Positions 19,822-30,246 of a stretch of 64,000 bases of DNA are shown here, piece by piece; positions within the stretch are counted from its first letter, which is position 1; each line of letters starts with the position of its first letter. The notes beneath the pieces were generated by a model. That model did no database searches and had not been told where the DNA came from. It worked only from the letters and a program-made list of their open reading frames with translations. The stretch lies in NCBI RefSeq assembly GCF_019312595.1, contig NZ_JAHWDQ010000001.1, positions 558,001-622,000 on the forward strand. Reading direction: 5' to 3'. The DNA comes from Zhongshania aquimaris. Lineage in GTDB: Bacteria > Pseudomonadota > Gammaproteobacteria > Pseudomonadales > Spongiibacteraceae. The translations under genes and the position numbers were made by a program.

Positions 19822-19869
19822 ATTGGTACGACCGAGTGGATTCGAACCACCGACCCCCACCATGTCAAG
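19822..19869 (-). repeat. tRNA-proximal attachment repeat of the island
   Basis: Second copy of the 48-bp direct repeat; it forms the 3' half of the intact tRNA-Val. Confidence 0.92.
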
Positions 19870-19900
19870 GTGATGCTCTAACCAACTGAGCTACGGTCGT
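19824..19900 (-). tRNA. tRNA-Val (anticodon GAC)
   Basis: A 77-nt cloverleaf with encoded CCA. The acceptor arm ACGACCG pairs with CGGTCGT. The anticodon stem TCACC/GGTGG encloses loop TTGACAT, anticodon GAC. It is the target of the adjacent island, whose integration rebuilt its 3' half. Confidence 0.96.
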
Positions 19901-19948
19901 ACAAAGCGTGCTGGCAATCGTCGAATCGCTTGCCTAACACGGACGCGC

Positions 19949-19977
19949 ATTATAATCACGCGCTTACATCAGCACAA
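19949..19977 (-). promoter_or_regulatory. Promoter of tRNA-Val
   Basis: On the minus strand, TTGTGC (19972-19977) and TATAAT (19949-19954) are separated by 17 bp, with a G/C-rich discriminator (GCGCG), as usual for stringently controlled stable RNA genes. Confidence 0.8.
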
Positions 19978-20007
19978 GGTTTTAACCCAGATTAATACAT
20001 TGCCGAT

Positions 20008-22032
20008 TCAGCTAGCAAAGAAGCGCTGTTTTATCTCTGACAATTTATCCCTTACATTCGCCGCCGCTTCAAACTCAAGATTCTTAGCGTGCTTCTGCAT
20101 ATCCTGCTCTAGGGTTTTCAGCAGTTTTGCCAGCTCGGCATTCGACATACCCGCCGCGTCTAACAAATAGTCACCTGAAGGCTCAGCAACCTTCTGCACA
20201 TTGCCACGCTGCTTTTTCTTGGAGCCCGGTATCGCGCCGGCGTCGAGAATATCTTCCACTGACTTTATAACGCCAATGGGAATAATATTATTTTTGAGAT
20301 TATGCGCTATCTGCTTTTCGCGACGTCGAGTGGTCTCGTCTATGGCTCGCTGCATAGAACCGGTAATTCGATCGCCATATAGAATCGCCTTGCCATTCAA
20401 GTTTCGCGCAGCACGGCCAATGGTTTGAATCAGTGAGCGCTCCGATCGCAAAAAGCCCTCTTTGTCCGCGTCTAAAATGGCGACTAGCGAGACCTCTGGC
20501 ATATCCAAACCTTCACGCAACAGGTTTATTCCCACCAAGACGTCAAATTTACCTAGGCGCAGATCACGAATTATCTCAACCCGCTCGACGGTATCTATAT
20601 CCGAGTGCAAATAGCGGACCTTTACGCCGTGCTCATCCAAATACTCAGACAGGTCTTCCGCCATGCGTTTCGTTAACGTCGTCACCAGCACGCGATCGCC
20701 GACCGCCGTGCGCAACACAATTTCTGACAGCAAATCATCTACCTGAGTACTCGCCGGCCGCACCTCTATCTCTGGGTCAATCAAGCCCGTCGGCCTTACC
20801 ACCTGTTCAACAACGCGGGCGGAATTCTCTGCCTCGTAATTCCCAGGCGTGGCAGATACTAAAATAATTTGCGGTACCAAGCGCTCCCACTCATCAAATT
20901 TCATCGGCCGATTATCGAGCGCCGACGGCAGACGAAAGCCATATTGGACTAAGGTTTCTTTGCGAGATCTATCGCCCTTATACATCGCGCCTATTTGCGG
21001 AATAGTCACGTGGGATTCGTCAATCACGACTAAGGCATTTTCGGGCAAATAATCAAAAAGAGTCGGCGGTGCCTCACCAGGATCTCGACCAGATAAATAA
21101 CGAGAGTAGTTTTCGATGCCGTTGCAATAGCCTAACTCGCGAATCATCTCAATATCATAGCGCGTGCGCTGCTCAAGACGCTGGGCTTCAACTAGCAACT
21201 CATTGCTGCGCAAGTGCTCCAAGCGCTCGACGAGTTCCTCTTCAATGAAGTCGACCGCTTTTAACAAAGTTTCGCGCGGTGTTACGTAATGGCTCTTGGG
21301 ATAAATGGTGATGCGTGGATATTTGCCATAGGATTCTCCGGTGAGGGGGTCAAATCCTGTAATTGACTCTATTTCGTCATCAAACAGCTCCACCCGAACC
21401 GCATTCTTATCACTCTCGGCAGGGAAAATATCAATCACATCACCACGGACACGATAAGTGCCACGCTGAAAGGCAATGTCATTGCGAGTGTATTGCAGCT
21501 CCGCTAAACGGCGAAGAAGCTTGCGCTGATCAATGCGCTCGCCACGCACTAAGTGCAAGATCATTTTGAAATACTGCTCTGGATCACCTAAACCGTAGAT
21601 TGCGGATACCGACGCCACGATAATCGCATCGGAGCGCTCCATTAACGCCTTAGTCGCCGACAATCGCATTTGCTCAATGTGGTCATTAATCGAGGCATCT
21701 TTCTCAATAAACGTGTCTGAAGCGGGAACATAAGCCTCCGGTTGATAGTAGTCGTAGTACGACACAAAATACTCAACCGAATTATTGGGGAAGAACTCTT
21801 TAAACTCGCCATACAGCTGTGCAGCTAAGGTTTTATTAGGCGCCATAACAATGGTTGGGCGCTGAACTGACTGGATAACGTTTGCAATCGTAAAGGTTTT
21901 ACCTGAGCCGGTCACACCTAGTAAAGTCTGTGCGTGCAAGCCCGCATTGATGCCTTCGACTAAACCGGCGATCGCCGCTGGCTGGTCCCCTGCAGGCGCA
22001 AATTTCGACACAACCTGAAATGGCTTACTCAT
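20008..22032 (-). CDS. uvrB: Excinuclease ABC subunit B
   Basis: 674 residues (E. coli 673). Walker [10 protein letters not shown], beta-hairpin region [12 protein letters not shown], helicase motifs DESHVTIPQ and [19 protein letters not shown], and a C-terminal UVR domain ([19 protein letters not shown]). UvrB verifies damaged DNA with UvrA and recruits UvrC. It is transcribed alone and followed by the tRNA-Val gene on the same strand. Confidence 0.98.
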   Translation of the reverse strand: MSKPFQVVSKFAPAGDQPAAIAGLVEGINAGLHAQTLLGVTGSGKTFTIANVIQSVQRPTIVMAPNKTLAAQLYGEFKEFFPNNSVEYFVSYYDYYQPEAYVPASDTFIEKDASINDHIEQMRLSATKALMERSDAIIVASVSAIYGLGDPEQYFKMILHLVRGERIDQRKLLRRLAELQYTRNDIAFQRGTYRVRGDVIDIFPAESDKNAVRVELFDDEIESITGFDPLTGESYGKYPRITIYPKSHYVTPRETLLKAVDFIEEELVERLEHLRSNELLVEAQRLEQRTRYDIEMIRELGYCNGIENYSRYLSGRDPGEAPPTLFDYLPENALVVIDESHVTIPQIGAMYKGDRSRKETLVQYGFRLPSALDNRPMKFDEWERLVPQIILVSATPGNYEAENSARVVEQVVRPTGLIDPEIEVRPASTQVDDLLSEIVLRTAVGDRVLVTTLTKRMAEDLSEYLDEHGVKVRYLHSDIDTVERVEIIRDLRLGKFDVLVGINLLREGLDMPEVSLVAILDADKEGFLRSERSLIQTIGRAARNLNGKAILYGDRITGSMQRAIDETTRRREKQIAHNLKNNIIPIGVIKSVEDILDAGAIPGSKKKQRGNVQKVAEPSGDYLLDAAGMSNAELAKLLKTLEQDMQKHAKNLEFEAAANVRDKLSEIKQRFFAS

Positions 22033-22169
22033 AAACTTGACCGCAGCAAAACCCCCATCTTAACGTGCAGCGCCCCCTGCTGCAAAGCAGCTCACCAATC
22101 ATAATAAACGCGCTAAACAGCGGAAATTGCTCACAAAATCACCAAAACAAGAAATTCTCACCTCAGGGG

Positions 22170-22198
22170 TTGACGACCCCAAGAAACATCCTTAATAT
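22170..22198 (+). promoter_or_regulatory. Promoter of tRNA-Asn
   Basis: TTGACG (22170-22175) and TAATAT (22193-22198) with a 17-bp spacer and a G/C-rich discriminator, about 25 bp before the tRNA 5' end. Confidence 0.75.
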
Positions 22199-22223
22199 GC
22201 GCGGCCTCAGCTGTTAAAGCTGT

Positions 22224-22299
22224 TCCGCCTTAGCTCAGTTGGTAGAGCAAATGACTGTTAATCATTGGGTCGCTGGTTCGAGCCCAGCAGGCGGAGCCA
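22224..22299 (+). tRNA. tRNA-Asn (anticodon GTT)
   Basis: A 76-nt cloverleaf with encoded CCA. The acceptor arm TCCGCCT pairs with AGGCGGA, the discriminator is G, the D arm reads AGCTCAGTTGGTAGAGC, and the anticodon loop is CTGTTAA. Confidence 0.97.
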
Positions 22300-22303
22300 A
22301 ATC

Positions 22304-22339
22304 AAAAAGGGCTTATGTGCAAACATAGGCCCTTTTTTT
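22304..22339 (+). terminator. Terminator of tRNA-Asn
   Basis: A 13-bp stem with one G-U pair (22306-22318 with 22323-22335, AAAGGGC.../...GCCCTTT), 4-nt loop and seven T. Confidence 0.92.
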
Positions 22340-22448
22340 CGCCTGGACAAATTCCAATTTAAACAAAGCGAGACAGGCTATACTGCACCCACGTCATGAT
22401 TAAATAGATAAAATGCAACATAAATCCAGCTAACAACGGACACACCAT

Positions 22449-22793
22449 ATGAAAGCGCGATTTACCTGCAGTGCAATTATTCTTACGCTGCTTCTTAGCA
22501 ATCATTTATATGCGCAGACCCGTGATTTCAGTTCCGCGCACAAAAAAATAGAGCGCGCACTTGAAGGCGCCGTTGGCTTCCCCGGTAGCGATGCTATTTG
22601 GGTAAAACACAACGCACTATTAATTGCTGTCGCCAAAGGCGCCGTCAATGAGAAAAAATATGCCAAGCAGGTGTGCACGTTTCTCGGCGCGAATGGTTTC
22701 TCTAGCCAAAAGGTGTCGGTAATTATTGTCGATCAAGCAGAGCTTCGAAGCCACAACCAATGGTCGCAGCTCGCCGAAGCTCAATGTGAGTAA
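22449..22793 (+). CDS. Small secreted protein of unknown function
   Basis: 114 residues with a clear signal peptide (ILTLLLSNHLYAQ, cleavage probably after YA at about residue 22). The mature part has two cysteines and no motif I recognise. It is convergent with the SLC13 transporter gene, whose stop lies one base beyond its own. No operon partner. Confidence 0.7.
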   Translation: MKARFTCSAIILTLLLSNHLYAQTRDFSSAHKKIERALEGAVGFPGSDAIWVKHNALLIAVAKGAVNEKKYAKQVCTFLGANGFSSQKVSVIIVDQAELRSHNQWSQLAEAQCE

Positions 22794-22794
22794 A

Positions 22795-24567
22795 TCAGAA
22801 CGGCCACACTAAAGGAGCGATAAGTACCGTACCCAGTCCGACTATAAAGGTGAGCGGTATACCGATCTTAAAGAAGTCACTAAATCGATAATCCCCGGGA
22901 CCATAGACCATTAGGTTGGTTTGGTAGCCGATAGGCGTCGCAAAACTGGCCGACGCCGCCATCATCAAAGTCACCGCAAACGGCAACATACTAACGTCAA
23001 GCTGCTGACTCGCGGCCAAGGCAATGGGGAAGACAATCACCGCAGCGGCCAAATTAGAAATGACCGCAGAAAATAACGTTGTCACGATAAAAATAGCCGC
23101 CAATGTCGCCATAGGGGACCCGGCAGCCGCGCCGACGATACTACCAGCAATGACCGAAGCCGCCCCCGTGGACTCCAATGATCCACCCAGGGCGATAGAC
23201 GCGGCAATAACCAACAATATCTGCCAATCAACGCTACGCCTTGCATCAGCAGCACGAATACATCTGGTCGCTACCATTAAACCCGCAGCCAAGAAAGCCG
23301 CCTTTAACATTGATAGCCAGCCTACTGCCACCACCAACACCATTGCGACCATGATGACGCCAGCACGGCCACGATGCTCGTGACGCACAGGGCGTGAATT
23401 CTCGATAGCACTGACCAGCAAGAAATCACGCGAGTAACGCTGATTGGGAACAAAGTCCTCATAAGCCTCGAGCAATAATGTATCACCTGGCTCTAACTCA
23501 AGATCACCAATTCGTCCCTTGAGGTGCTCGCCATTACGAGAGATAGCGATTATCGCCGCACCGTAATTATTACGAAAACGCATTTCGCGCACTGGTCGAC
23601 TTAAATGGGGGAAATTGGGTGATATCACCACCTCGACTAGGCAGCGAGATAAATTATTGTCGCCAAGTTTGAAGGCCTGATCCTCAGCCAATCTTAGACC
23701 ATGAAAGTTTTTCAAGTCGACAACCGAGCGCACATCTCCAGCAAAGATCAACCGATCGCCACCCATAAGAATTTCTTTGGGTGAAACTACCGTCATCAAT
23801 CGTTCGTCGCGGACAATCTCAATTAAGAACATCGCCGGTAACTGCCGCAAGCCAGCCTGTTCAATAGATTGCCCAATCATTGGACTGCCGGGCTCAACCA
23901 ACATTTCGATAATATACTGACGGGTATCACCAAACCGCTCTGCCTTACCGTTGCTAGTCGGCAACAAATAGCGGCTCGTTATGATGGTAAACGCGACAAC
24001 CAAAATCGCGCAGGGTAAACCAACCCACGCTAAATCAAACATGCCCAACGTTTGCTCGGGCAAGCTATCCAACATCATGCCGTTAACAACCAGGTTGGTA
24101 CTGGTGCCCACTAAGGTGCATGTACCGCCGACAATGGCCGCATAGCTCAGGGGAATCATCAACTGTGATACCGGCAAATTATTACGCTTGGCCCAGTCTC
24201 GCACTGCGGGAATCATCATCGCCACCACGGGCGTATTATTTAATATCGAGCTAAATGCCGCGACCGGCGCCATTAGCCGAAACTGGGCCATGCTCACGGA
24301 CTTTGGACGGCCCAATACATTCAGGGAAATCCAACTCACTGCACCGGTTTCAGACAGTGCCTGCGCTACAATAAATAATATACCGACAGTGACCATACCC
24401 TCATTAGCCATACCCGCCAAGGCTTCTTTGGGCGAGAGAACACCAAGCAAGAGTAAAATCACAACACCACCGCACAAAATAATATCGGGTGGCCGCCGGG
24501 TAAAAATCAACGCTAATAAACAACCTGCAATAACACTCAGGGCAATCCATGCATCAAGGGTGAACAT
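22795..24567 (-). CDS. SLC13-type transporter with two TrkA-C domains
   Basis: 590 residues. Two blocks of about five to six membrane helices (divalent anion:Na+ symporter fold) flank a soluble central part with two RCK-C/TrkA-C domains (about 190-270 and 285-370; VEPGSPMIGQSIEQAGLR and ELEPGDTLLLEA). The motif SILNNTPVVAMMIP in the first block and a second ISNLAAAVIVFP in the last are typical of this superfamily. The substrate (sulfate, dicarboxylate or other anion) is unknown. ATG at 24567 lies one base after the DHH gene stop, so the two are coupled; a longer frame upstream is not needed. Confidence 0.88.
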   Translation of the reverse strand: MFTLDAWIALSVIAGCLLALIFTRRPPDIILCGGVVILLLLGVLSPKEALAGMANEGMVTVGILFIVAQALSETGAVSWISLNVLGRPKSVSMAQFRLMAPVAAFSSILNNTPVVAMMIPAVRDWAKRNNLPVSQLMIPLSYAAIVGGTCTLVGTSTNLVVNGMMLDSLPEQTLGMFDLAWVGLPCAILVVAFTIITSRYLLPTSNGKAERFGDTRQYIIEMLVEPGSPMIGQSIEQAGLRQLPAMFLIEIVRDERLMTVVSPKEILMGGDRLIFAGDVRSVVDLKNFHGLRLAEDQAFKLGDNNLSRCLVEVVISPNFPHLSRPVREMRFRNNYGAAIIAISRNGEHLKGRIGDLELEPGDTLLLEAYEDFVPNQRYSRDFLLVSAIENSRPVRHEHRGRAGVIMVAMVLVVAVGWLSMLKAAFLAAGLMVATRCIRAADARRSVDWQILLVIAASIALGGSLESTGAASVIAGSIVGAAAGSPMATLAAIFIVTTLFSAVISNLAAAVIVFPIALAASQQLDVSMLPFAVTLMMAASASFATPIGYQTNLMVYGPGDYRFSDFFKIGIPLTFIVGLGTVLIAPLVWPF

Positions 24568-24568
24568 A

Positions 24569-25540
24569 TTAGTTCGATAAGCTCCGATAGAACTCTTGGA
24601 ATTTCTCAACAAACGTATTAAGACTCGTTACCGGTAAATCATTTATGCCAGCAGCGGCGGCTCGACCACCACCTGTTGGAAATTGCCGGCAAAATTCGTC
24701 TGCGCCACGCTTATTATTAAGCGGCGCGCGAATACTTACTAGATAGTTACCATTATTTTTTTCAGTTAATACAGCGTGCGCACGATCCGGAAAATCATTT
24801 GCCAAATCATTGCTGTAAACCCCACTGACCCGTCGCGCCCAGCGCTCATCCGGAAGAATAAATACTGCACTTACTTCATCTGCATGAACAGCAGGTAATT
24901 GCGCAGCCGCACGCATATCATTGTTATAGCCTTCTTCCAACTTAGAAAAAGTCTCTGCTGCCTCTTTCATAAACAGTCGCGGGCTGGCAAATGGCGCAAT
25001 ACGACGATAGAGCTCAGCCGGCGGAAAATGCAAATCTTCGATACTGGCGCCGTAACCATTGTAGTTAAGGTAGATACCGAGGTTCTCTAACTGCTGCAAC
25101 TCCTCATCACTTAGCTCTAAGGTTTTTGCAACCGCCATTGCGCTATTGCGAAGGTTGTCACCAAAGGCACCAACTATCGCCCATTCGGCAAACTGTCCTT
25201 TCAACATACCGTTAACCAATAGACTGGTGCACACGTCGGCAGCTGGGTTGATATTCACGGTGAGATTAGCGTGCTCAGGAATGTCGCCGGCAAAATGGTG
25301 GTCTACGTAAGTCACCTCTGCTCCAGCTTGCAAGGCGGCATTTAGGCCATCGCGATTTTTATCGAGCGAGACATCTAACACCGTCATAATATCGCCTGCT
25401 TGCGCGGTCACTTTGTCGAGTAAATTTATATCTCGCTTTACACCGGTAACCAGCACACTGTCCTGTGGGTTTGCGTTGCGCAACTGAATCAAGGCGCACA
25501 AACCGTCTGCATCACCGTTAAAAACATCAATTACTGCCAT
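24569..25540 (-). CDS. DHH-family phosphoesterase
   Basis: 323 residues. N-terminal NGDADGLCAL (residues 8-17) and DHH at 80-82 (TYVDHHFAG) bind the metal pair. A C-terminal DHHA1-like region contains TGGGRAAAAG in place of the usual GGGH. Members hydrolyse nucleotide phosphodiesters or pyrophosphates (nano-RNA, cyclic dinucleotides, RecJ type); the substrate is not known. Precedes the SLC13 gene and follows pyrF by 42 bp on the same strand. Confidence 0.85.
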   Translation of the reverse strand: MAVIDVFNGDADGLCALIQLRNANPQDSVLVTGVKRDINLLDKVTAQAGDIMTVLDVSLDKNRDGLNAALQAGAEVTYVDHHFAGDIPEHANLTVNINPAADVCTSLLVNGMLKGQFAEWAIVGAFGDNLRNSAMAVAKTLELSDEELQQLENLGIYLNYNGYGASIEDLHFPPAELYRRIAPFASPRLFMKEAAETFSKLEEGYNNDMRAAAQLPAVHADEVSAVFILPDERWARRVSGVYSNDLANDFPDRAHAVLTEKNNGNYLVSIRAPLNNKRGADEFCRQFPTGGGRAAAAGINDLPVTSLNTFVEKFQEFYRSLSN

Positions 25541-25582
25541 TTGAATTATTTCCCTCTTTTTAAAAATGTAGTCGGTAAAACA

Positions 25583-26284
25583 TCAATAACCAAGCGAAGC
25601 ATTAATCTGCTTTAACATCGCCAAAGGATCTGCACAGCGAGTAATGGGACGACCAATGACTAAGTAGTCGCTACCCATCGAAATCGCCTCACTCGGTGTA
25701 GCAACACGCTGCTGATCACCTAAGGCACTGCCTTCTGGTCGAATACCCGGTGTAACGAGTAAAAAATTATCTGGAATTTGGTCGCGCAATATAGACACTT
25801 CTTGCGCCGAGCACACTACCCCATCTAGACCACTATCCGCCGTCAATTTAGCAAGGCGCCCCACCTGCGAGACCGCGTCATCGTTAACCCCAATACTGCC
25901 AAGTTCATTACTTTGCATAGACGTTAAAACGGTTACTGCAATTAATAAGGGGGCATCCTTACCAAAAGGTGCTAGCGCGGCTTTCGCCGCTGACATCATT
26001 TTTCGGCCACCCGAGGCGTGCACATTGACCATCCATACACCCAAATCTGCGGCAGCGGCAACCGCTGCCGCTGTGGTGTTGGGAATATCATGAAATTTTA
26101 AATCCAGAAAAACCTCAAATCCGCGTCGCTGAAGATCTCGTACCACCTCAGGGCCGAATAAAGTAAAAAGCTCTTTTCCTACTTTTAGGCGACACAGCGA
26201 AGGGTCAAGCTTGGCAACCAGAGAATCAAGTTCAGAGCGCACCGCAAAGTCCAGCGCAACAATCAGCGGGGATTTTTCAGCCAT
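25583..26284 (-). CDS. pyrF: Orotidine 5'-phosphate decarboxylase
   Basis: 233 residues; last step of UMP synthesis. The catalytic motif [10 protein letters not shown] holds the Lys/Asp array, VALDFAV opens the first strand, and VTPGIRPEG closes the phosphate site. It follows lapB by 8 bp, the usual enterobacterial and pseudomonad arrangement. Confidence 0.97.
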   Translation of the reverse strand: MAEKSPLIVALDFAVRSELDSLVAKLDPSLCRLKVGKELFTLFGPEVVRDLQRRGFEVFLDLKFHDIPNTTAAAVAAAADLGVWMVNVHASGGRKMMSAAKAALAPFGKDAPLLIAVTVLTSMQSNELGSIGVNDDAVSQVGRLAKLTADSGLDGVVCSAQEVSILRDQIPDNFLLVTPGIRPEGSALGDQQRVATPSEAISMGSDYLVIGRPITRCADPLAMLKQINASLGY

Positions 26285-26292
26285 AATGTAAT

Positions 26293-27492
26293 TTAATCAC
26301 CTTGTATTCCACGAATGGGCGCAATGGTACCCCACTGCTCACAGCTGGGACACAGCCAGTGCAGTTTTTGACCCGAAAATCCGCAATGTCGACACCGGTA
26401 CGTGGGACGCTCAAGCTTAAGCTGATCTAATAGCTGTCGCACTAATACCACGCTCGGCCCCCGGTCCTCCTCAGACCTATCGATCACAGCTGACAACAGT
26501 GCCAAGGTCGGACGCTGCATTGCCGCATCGCACAGGTAACTGAGTGCTTTGTCGTAACCATCGCGCTCGGCCATGATGGCAGTAGCCTCAATAATAAAGG
26601 CGGCACTATTTACCTGTAAGGCAATACGCTGGAGTGCATCGAGGTAAGCGCTGCGATCCCCAAAACCTGAAAATGCTTTCCTAAATATTGGCAACACTTC
26701 ACTCGCATACGCGGGCTGACGCTCGATGACAGTATGCAAAAGATCCAATGCTTGCTGTGGCTTTTTTTGGCTAATCGCCACATCAGCTGACAGCAAATAC
26801 GCCCTGACATTGCTACTGTCATACCGACGCGCCATCTCGAGCTCTTTTGAAGCCGACTTAATATTGTTAGCAGCGAGCAAGGGCTGAGCTTTTTCGCAGT
26901 AATAGTGGCTCAGTGCGCACTCGACCGCCCTTTCGTCAGCTGTCGGTGCGGCTTGTTTTTTTAACCAATGGCGCTGTGGTAAACGCAAGCGCGCAATAGC
27001 AATGGCTTGATCCCATTCCTTTTCACTTTGGTAAATGTTTTGCAGGTGCGCAAGGGCGTCCATACGATATATCGTCGACTCATCAACAACATCTCTCAGT
27101 AAGCGCTCGGCACGGTCTAGCAAGCCTGCAGATATATAGTCTCTCGCCAGCTCCAGATGCACCTGGTACAACTTATCTTTCGGTAAGCTAGGTCTCGACA
27201 ATAAATTTTGATGGATACGAATCGCTCCATCGACCTCACCTTTACTGCGCATTAAATTGCCCAGTGCTAAGTGGGTCGGCAGCGTTTCGATATTCACAGG
27301 CAACTCATTGATGACGGTCATTACCGCTGCGCCCGCCTGCTCGCTAAGCAGATAATTTAAGCCCTTGTAATAGGAACTCGCATTTTCATCAATACTGCTG
27401 GACTTTTGCTTTGGACGATACCAATAGCCAAGTAGCCAGCCGCAGGCAACCGCGAAGAGAATAAATAGAAATTGAAGCAGCTCTGCACTCAT
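26293..27492 (-). CDS. lapB: Lipopolysaccharide assembly protein B
   Basis: 399 residues. One N-terminal membrane segment ([18 protein letters not shown]) is followed by a row of TPR helices on the cytoplasmic side and a C-terminal rubredoxin-like zinc domain with CRHCGFSG and CPSCEQWG. LapB (YciM) helps FtsH degrade LpxC and so balances LPS synthesis. Directly follows lapA (6-bp gap). Confidence 0.95.
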   Translation of the reverse strand: MSAELLQFLFILFAVACGWLLGYWYRPKQKSSSIDENASSYYKGLNYLLSEQAGAAVMTVINELPVNIETLPTHLALGNLMRSKGEVDGAIRIHQNLLSRPSLPKDKLYQVHLELARDYISAGLLDRAERLLRDVVDESTIYRMDALAHLQNIYQSEKEWDQAIAIARLRLPQRHWLKKQAAPTADERAVECALSHYYCEKAQPLLAANNIKSASKELEMARRYDSSNVRAYLLSADVAISQKKPQQALDLLHTVIERQPAYASEVLPIFRKAFSGFGDRSAYLDALQRIALQVNSAAFIIEATAIMAERDGYDKALSYLCDAAMQRPTLALLSAVIDRSEEDRGPSVVLVRQLLDQLKLERPTYRCRHCGFSGQKLHWLCPSCEQWGTIAPIRGIQGD

Positions 27493-27498
27493 TCCAAA

Positions 27499-27792
27499 TT
27501 AACTACTTATAACTTGGTTTCGGGCAAGTTTAGTTTTTTCAGAATTTAAAAGACGGCGCAAACGGAGGCGCGAAGCCTGTAAACGCAAAATAACGATTGA
27601 GCTAGCTGCCACTCCTGCTAAGCCACCAACAAAGAATGCCAGTATCACCCAAGTAGATAAGCGCTGCGCAGGAAGCTCAGCAACAAGGACATTTAAAGGC
27701 ACCAGCACATCATTTTGAATGGTAAACAAAAGACCGAAGGCCAAAACTAGCAGCAGTAATAGAAATACTAAAATTGAACGGATCAGACGCAT
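27499..27792 (-). CDS. lapA: Lipopolysaccharide assembly protein A domain protein
   Basis: 97 residues (DUF1049/LapA family) with two membrane helices (about 5-24 and 44-68) and a basic, coiled C-terminal tail. It works with LapB at the inner membrane. A terminator lies between it and ihfB, so lapA-lapB-pyrF probably has its own promoter. Confidence 0.92.
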   Translation of the reverse strand: MRLIRSILVFLLLLLVLAFGLLFTIQNDVLVPLNVLVAELPAQRLSTWVILAFFVGGLAGVAASSIVILRLQASRLRLRRLLNSEKTKLARNQVISS

Positions 27793-27800
27793 CTAACCTT

Positions 27801-27840
27801 TTTCCAAAAAAAAACGGTATGGTCAATGACCATACCGTTT
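27801..27840 (-). terminator. Terminator of ihfB
   Basis: On the minus strand, AAACGGTATGG with its perfect complement (arms 27812-27822 and 27830-27840, 7-nt loop; symmetry continues into the loop) runs into nine T. Confidence 0.93.
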
Positions 27841-27869
27841 CTTTAATCATAACGCTAGCCGAACCAGCA

Positions 27870-28166
27870 CTAAGTGCCTGACTCTAGACTCAAATTTACG
27901 CGTTCACGCAATTCTTTACCCGGCTTAAAATGCGGTACATATTTACCGGGCAACTCAACCGTATCACCGGTTTTAGGGTTGCGCCCCATACGAGGCTCCC
28001 GATAATGCAGGGAGAAACTACCAAAACCCCGAATCTCTATTCGATCACCCGTCGCTAAAACCGTCGACATATGTTCAATCATGGTTTTAACCGCCAACTC
28101 AACGTCTTTATGAGACAGCTGCGGCTGACGCTCGGTAATCAATTCAATTAATTCAGATTTGGTCAT
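27870..28166 (-). CDS. ihfB: Integration host factor subunit beta
   Basis: 98 residues of the HU/IHF family: [18 protein letters not shown] at the N-terminus, arm region [22 protein letters not shown], and [16 protein letters not shown]. Partner of IhfA encoded at 9511-9813. Follows rpsA by about 120 bp, as in other gammaproteobacteria. Confidence 0.98.
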   Translation of the reverse strand: MTKSELIELITERQPQLSHKDVELAVKTMIEHMSTVLATGDRIEIRGFGSFSLHYREPRMGRNPKTGDTVELPGKYVPHFKPGKELRERVNLSLESGT

Positions 28167-28287
28167 TGCTTGTTCCCGTTGTTTCCAACAATCAAGCCTA
28201 GCTTAGCATTTTTTTGCATATAAGCCAGATAGTTACGAGCAATTACTCAAAGTAAGTGCCCGTAACCTAAGACTCAGACAAAAGACC

Positions 28288-29967
28288 TTAGTCTTTATTT
28301 TCCATCTGAGCTTTGATCAAGTCGCCGATTGTTGCAGGAGCAGCAGTTTCGACTTCTTTTTCACGCAGTGACTTAACAGCTTCTTTCTCGTCATCAACGT
28401 CCTTGGCTTTAATAGACAAGGTCATTGCGCGGTTTTTGCGATCTACACTGATGATTTTAACTTCAACAGCATCGCCCACTTTTAAGACGTTACGCGCATC
28501 TTCTACTTTATCGCGGCTAATTTCAGACGCTTTCAATACGCCTTCCACTTCTTCGCTCAGTACAACGATAGCGGCTTTCGCATCGACTTCTTTAACTACA
28601 CCATTAACAATGGCGCCTTTGTCGTTTTCAGCAACGTAGTTAGAGAACGGGTCGTCTTCAAGCTGCTTAATGCCTAAAGAAATACGCTCACGCTCGGGGT
28701 CGATAGACAGAATGACAGTCTCGATCTCGTCGCCTTTCTTGAACTTACGCACGGCTTCTTCGCCAGTTTCGTTCCAGGAAATGTCTGACAAATGAACCAG
28801 ACCGTCGATGTTGCCATCTAGACCGATGAAGATACCGAAGTCAGTAATAGACTTGATAGCGCCCTTGATCTTGTCGCCTTTGGTGAATTGACCACCGAAA
28901 GCATCCCATGGATTCTGCTGGCACTGCTTGATGCCTAGAGAAATACGACGACGCTCTTCGTCGATATCCAGGATCATCACTTCTACTTCGTCGCCAACAT
29001 TAACCACTTTAGATGGGTGAATGTTTTTGTTAGTCCAATCCATTTCAGAAACGTGAACCAGACCTTCAACGCCTTCTTCGATCTCAGCGAAACAGCCGTA
29101 ATCAGTCAGATTAGTGACCTTAGCTTTAACGCGAGAGTTCTCTGGGTAGCGCGCTTTGATAGCAACCCATGGATCTTCGCCAAGCTGCTTCAGACCCAAT
29201 GACACGCGATTGCGCTCGCGGTCGAACTTAAGGATACGCACGTCAATTTCTTGACCCACTTCAACGATTTCACTTGGGTGCTTAATACGCTTCCAAGCCA
29301 TATCGGTGATGTGCAACAGGCCGTCAATACCGCCCAAATCTACGAATGCACCGTAGTCGGTCAAGTTTTTAACGATACCTTTAACAACCATACCTTCTTG
29401 CAGAGATTCCAGCAGCGCTTCGCGCTCTTCGCTGTTTACGCTCTCAAGAACGGCGCGACGAGAAACAACAACGTTATTGCGTTTCTGGTCCAGTTTAATG
29501 ACCTTGAATTCAAGCTCTTTGCCTTCTAGGTGCGCAGTATCGCGAACCGGACGAACATCAACCAAAGAACCGGGCAGGAACGCACGGATGCTGTTGATAT
29601 CGACAGTAAAACCACCTTTAACCTTGCCATTGATAATACCAATAACCGATTCTTCAGCTTCAAAAGCTGCTTCAAGGGTAGTCCACGCCTCAGCGCGCTT
29701 GGCTTTTTCACGTGACAGTTTGGTCTCGCCGAAGCCGTCTTCTACCGACTCCAGAGCAACCTGAACTTCGTCACCGATAGACAATGTAAATTCGCCGCTA
29801 TCGCTTAAGAACTGCTCACGGGGAATAACACCTTCAGATTTAAGGCCTGCGTGAACAGTTACCCAATCGCTATCAAAATCAATAACAACGCCGGTTACGA
29901 TTGAACCGGGTTTCATATCAATGGTTTTTAAACTTTCTTCAAATAGATCAGCAAAGCTCTCGCTCAT
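28288..29967 (-). CDS. rpsA: 30S ribosomal protein S1
   Basis: 559 residues (E. coli 557) with six S1 RNA-binding repeats, visible as GxVxxxxxxGxFVxLxG-type blocks such as [33 protein letters not shown] and [18 protein letters not shown]1 brings mRNA to the 30S subunit. A 279-bp upstream region separates it from cmk; it contains no recognised gene and probably the rpsA promoter and autoregulatory leader. Confidence 0.98.
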   Translation of the reverse strand: MSESFADLFEESLKTIDMKPGSIVTGVVIDFDSDWVTVHAGLKSEGVIPREQFLSDSGEFTLSIGDEVQVALESVEDGFGETKLSREKAKRAEAWTTLEAAFEAEESVIGIINGKVKGGFTVDINSIRAFLPGSLVDVRPVRDTAHLEGKELEFKVIKLDQKRNNVVVSRRAVLESVNSEEREALLESLQEGMVVKGIVKNLTDYGAFVDLGGIDGLLHITDMAWKRIKHPSEIVEVGQEIDVRILKFDRERNRVSLGLKQLGEDPWVAIKARYPENSRVKAKVTNLTDYGCFAEIEEGVEGLVHVSEMDWTNKNIHPSKVVNVGDEVEVMILDIDEERRRISLGIKQCQQNPWDAFGGQFTKGDKIKGAIKSITDFGIFIGLDGNIDGLVHLSDISWNETGEEAVRKFKKGDEIETVILSIDPERERISLGIKQLEDDPFSNYVAENDKGAIVNGVVKEVDAKAAIVVLSEEVEGVLKASEISRDKVEDARNVLKVGDAVEVKIISVDRKNRAMTLSIKAKDVDDEKEAVKSLREKEVETAAPATIGDLIKAQMENKD

Positions 29968-30246
29968 TAGTCATTACCTGAGTATTTAATAGTGGCAACG
30001 CCACCGTATCGCCGTGTATCCAGCTTACACGGGTCAATTCATATTGCCTCAATACAACGCCAGCTGGTGTTTGCGCTGCATGCGACGGTTTTTAGTTAGT
30101 CTTCGAGACATTGCACGATTGCTGCTTTATTCTCTGGCGGCGTTGAAAACGTACTCAATCGGTCATTTATAAGTATAAATTCCCTCATTCCGTGCGCTTT
30201 CGCCTTGCCAGAAAACAAAACCTCGGCTCGTAGCGAAGATCTCAAT

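Larger units (their letters stand above)
17709..19869. mobile_element. Small integrase-less genomic island in tRNA-Val
   Basis: A 2113-bp repeat-to-repeat unit bounded by the two 48-bp direct repeats. It contains two minus-strand genes (202-residue unknown, then XRE-ImmA/IrrE) and AT-rich flanks. By eye both genes use more A/T-ending codons than the operons on either side. There is no integrase or excisionase, so it is either a remnant or an element moved by an enzyme encoded elsewhere. Near the distal repeat an imperfect hairpin (CCCTAAT 17772-17778 with ATTAGGG 17799-17805) is present. Confidence 0.8.

Noticed and set aside
27870-28166. Second HU/IHF gene as a duplication of ihfA
   Set aside because: It is the normal ihfB at its usual place after rpsA, not a duplication.
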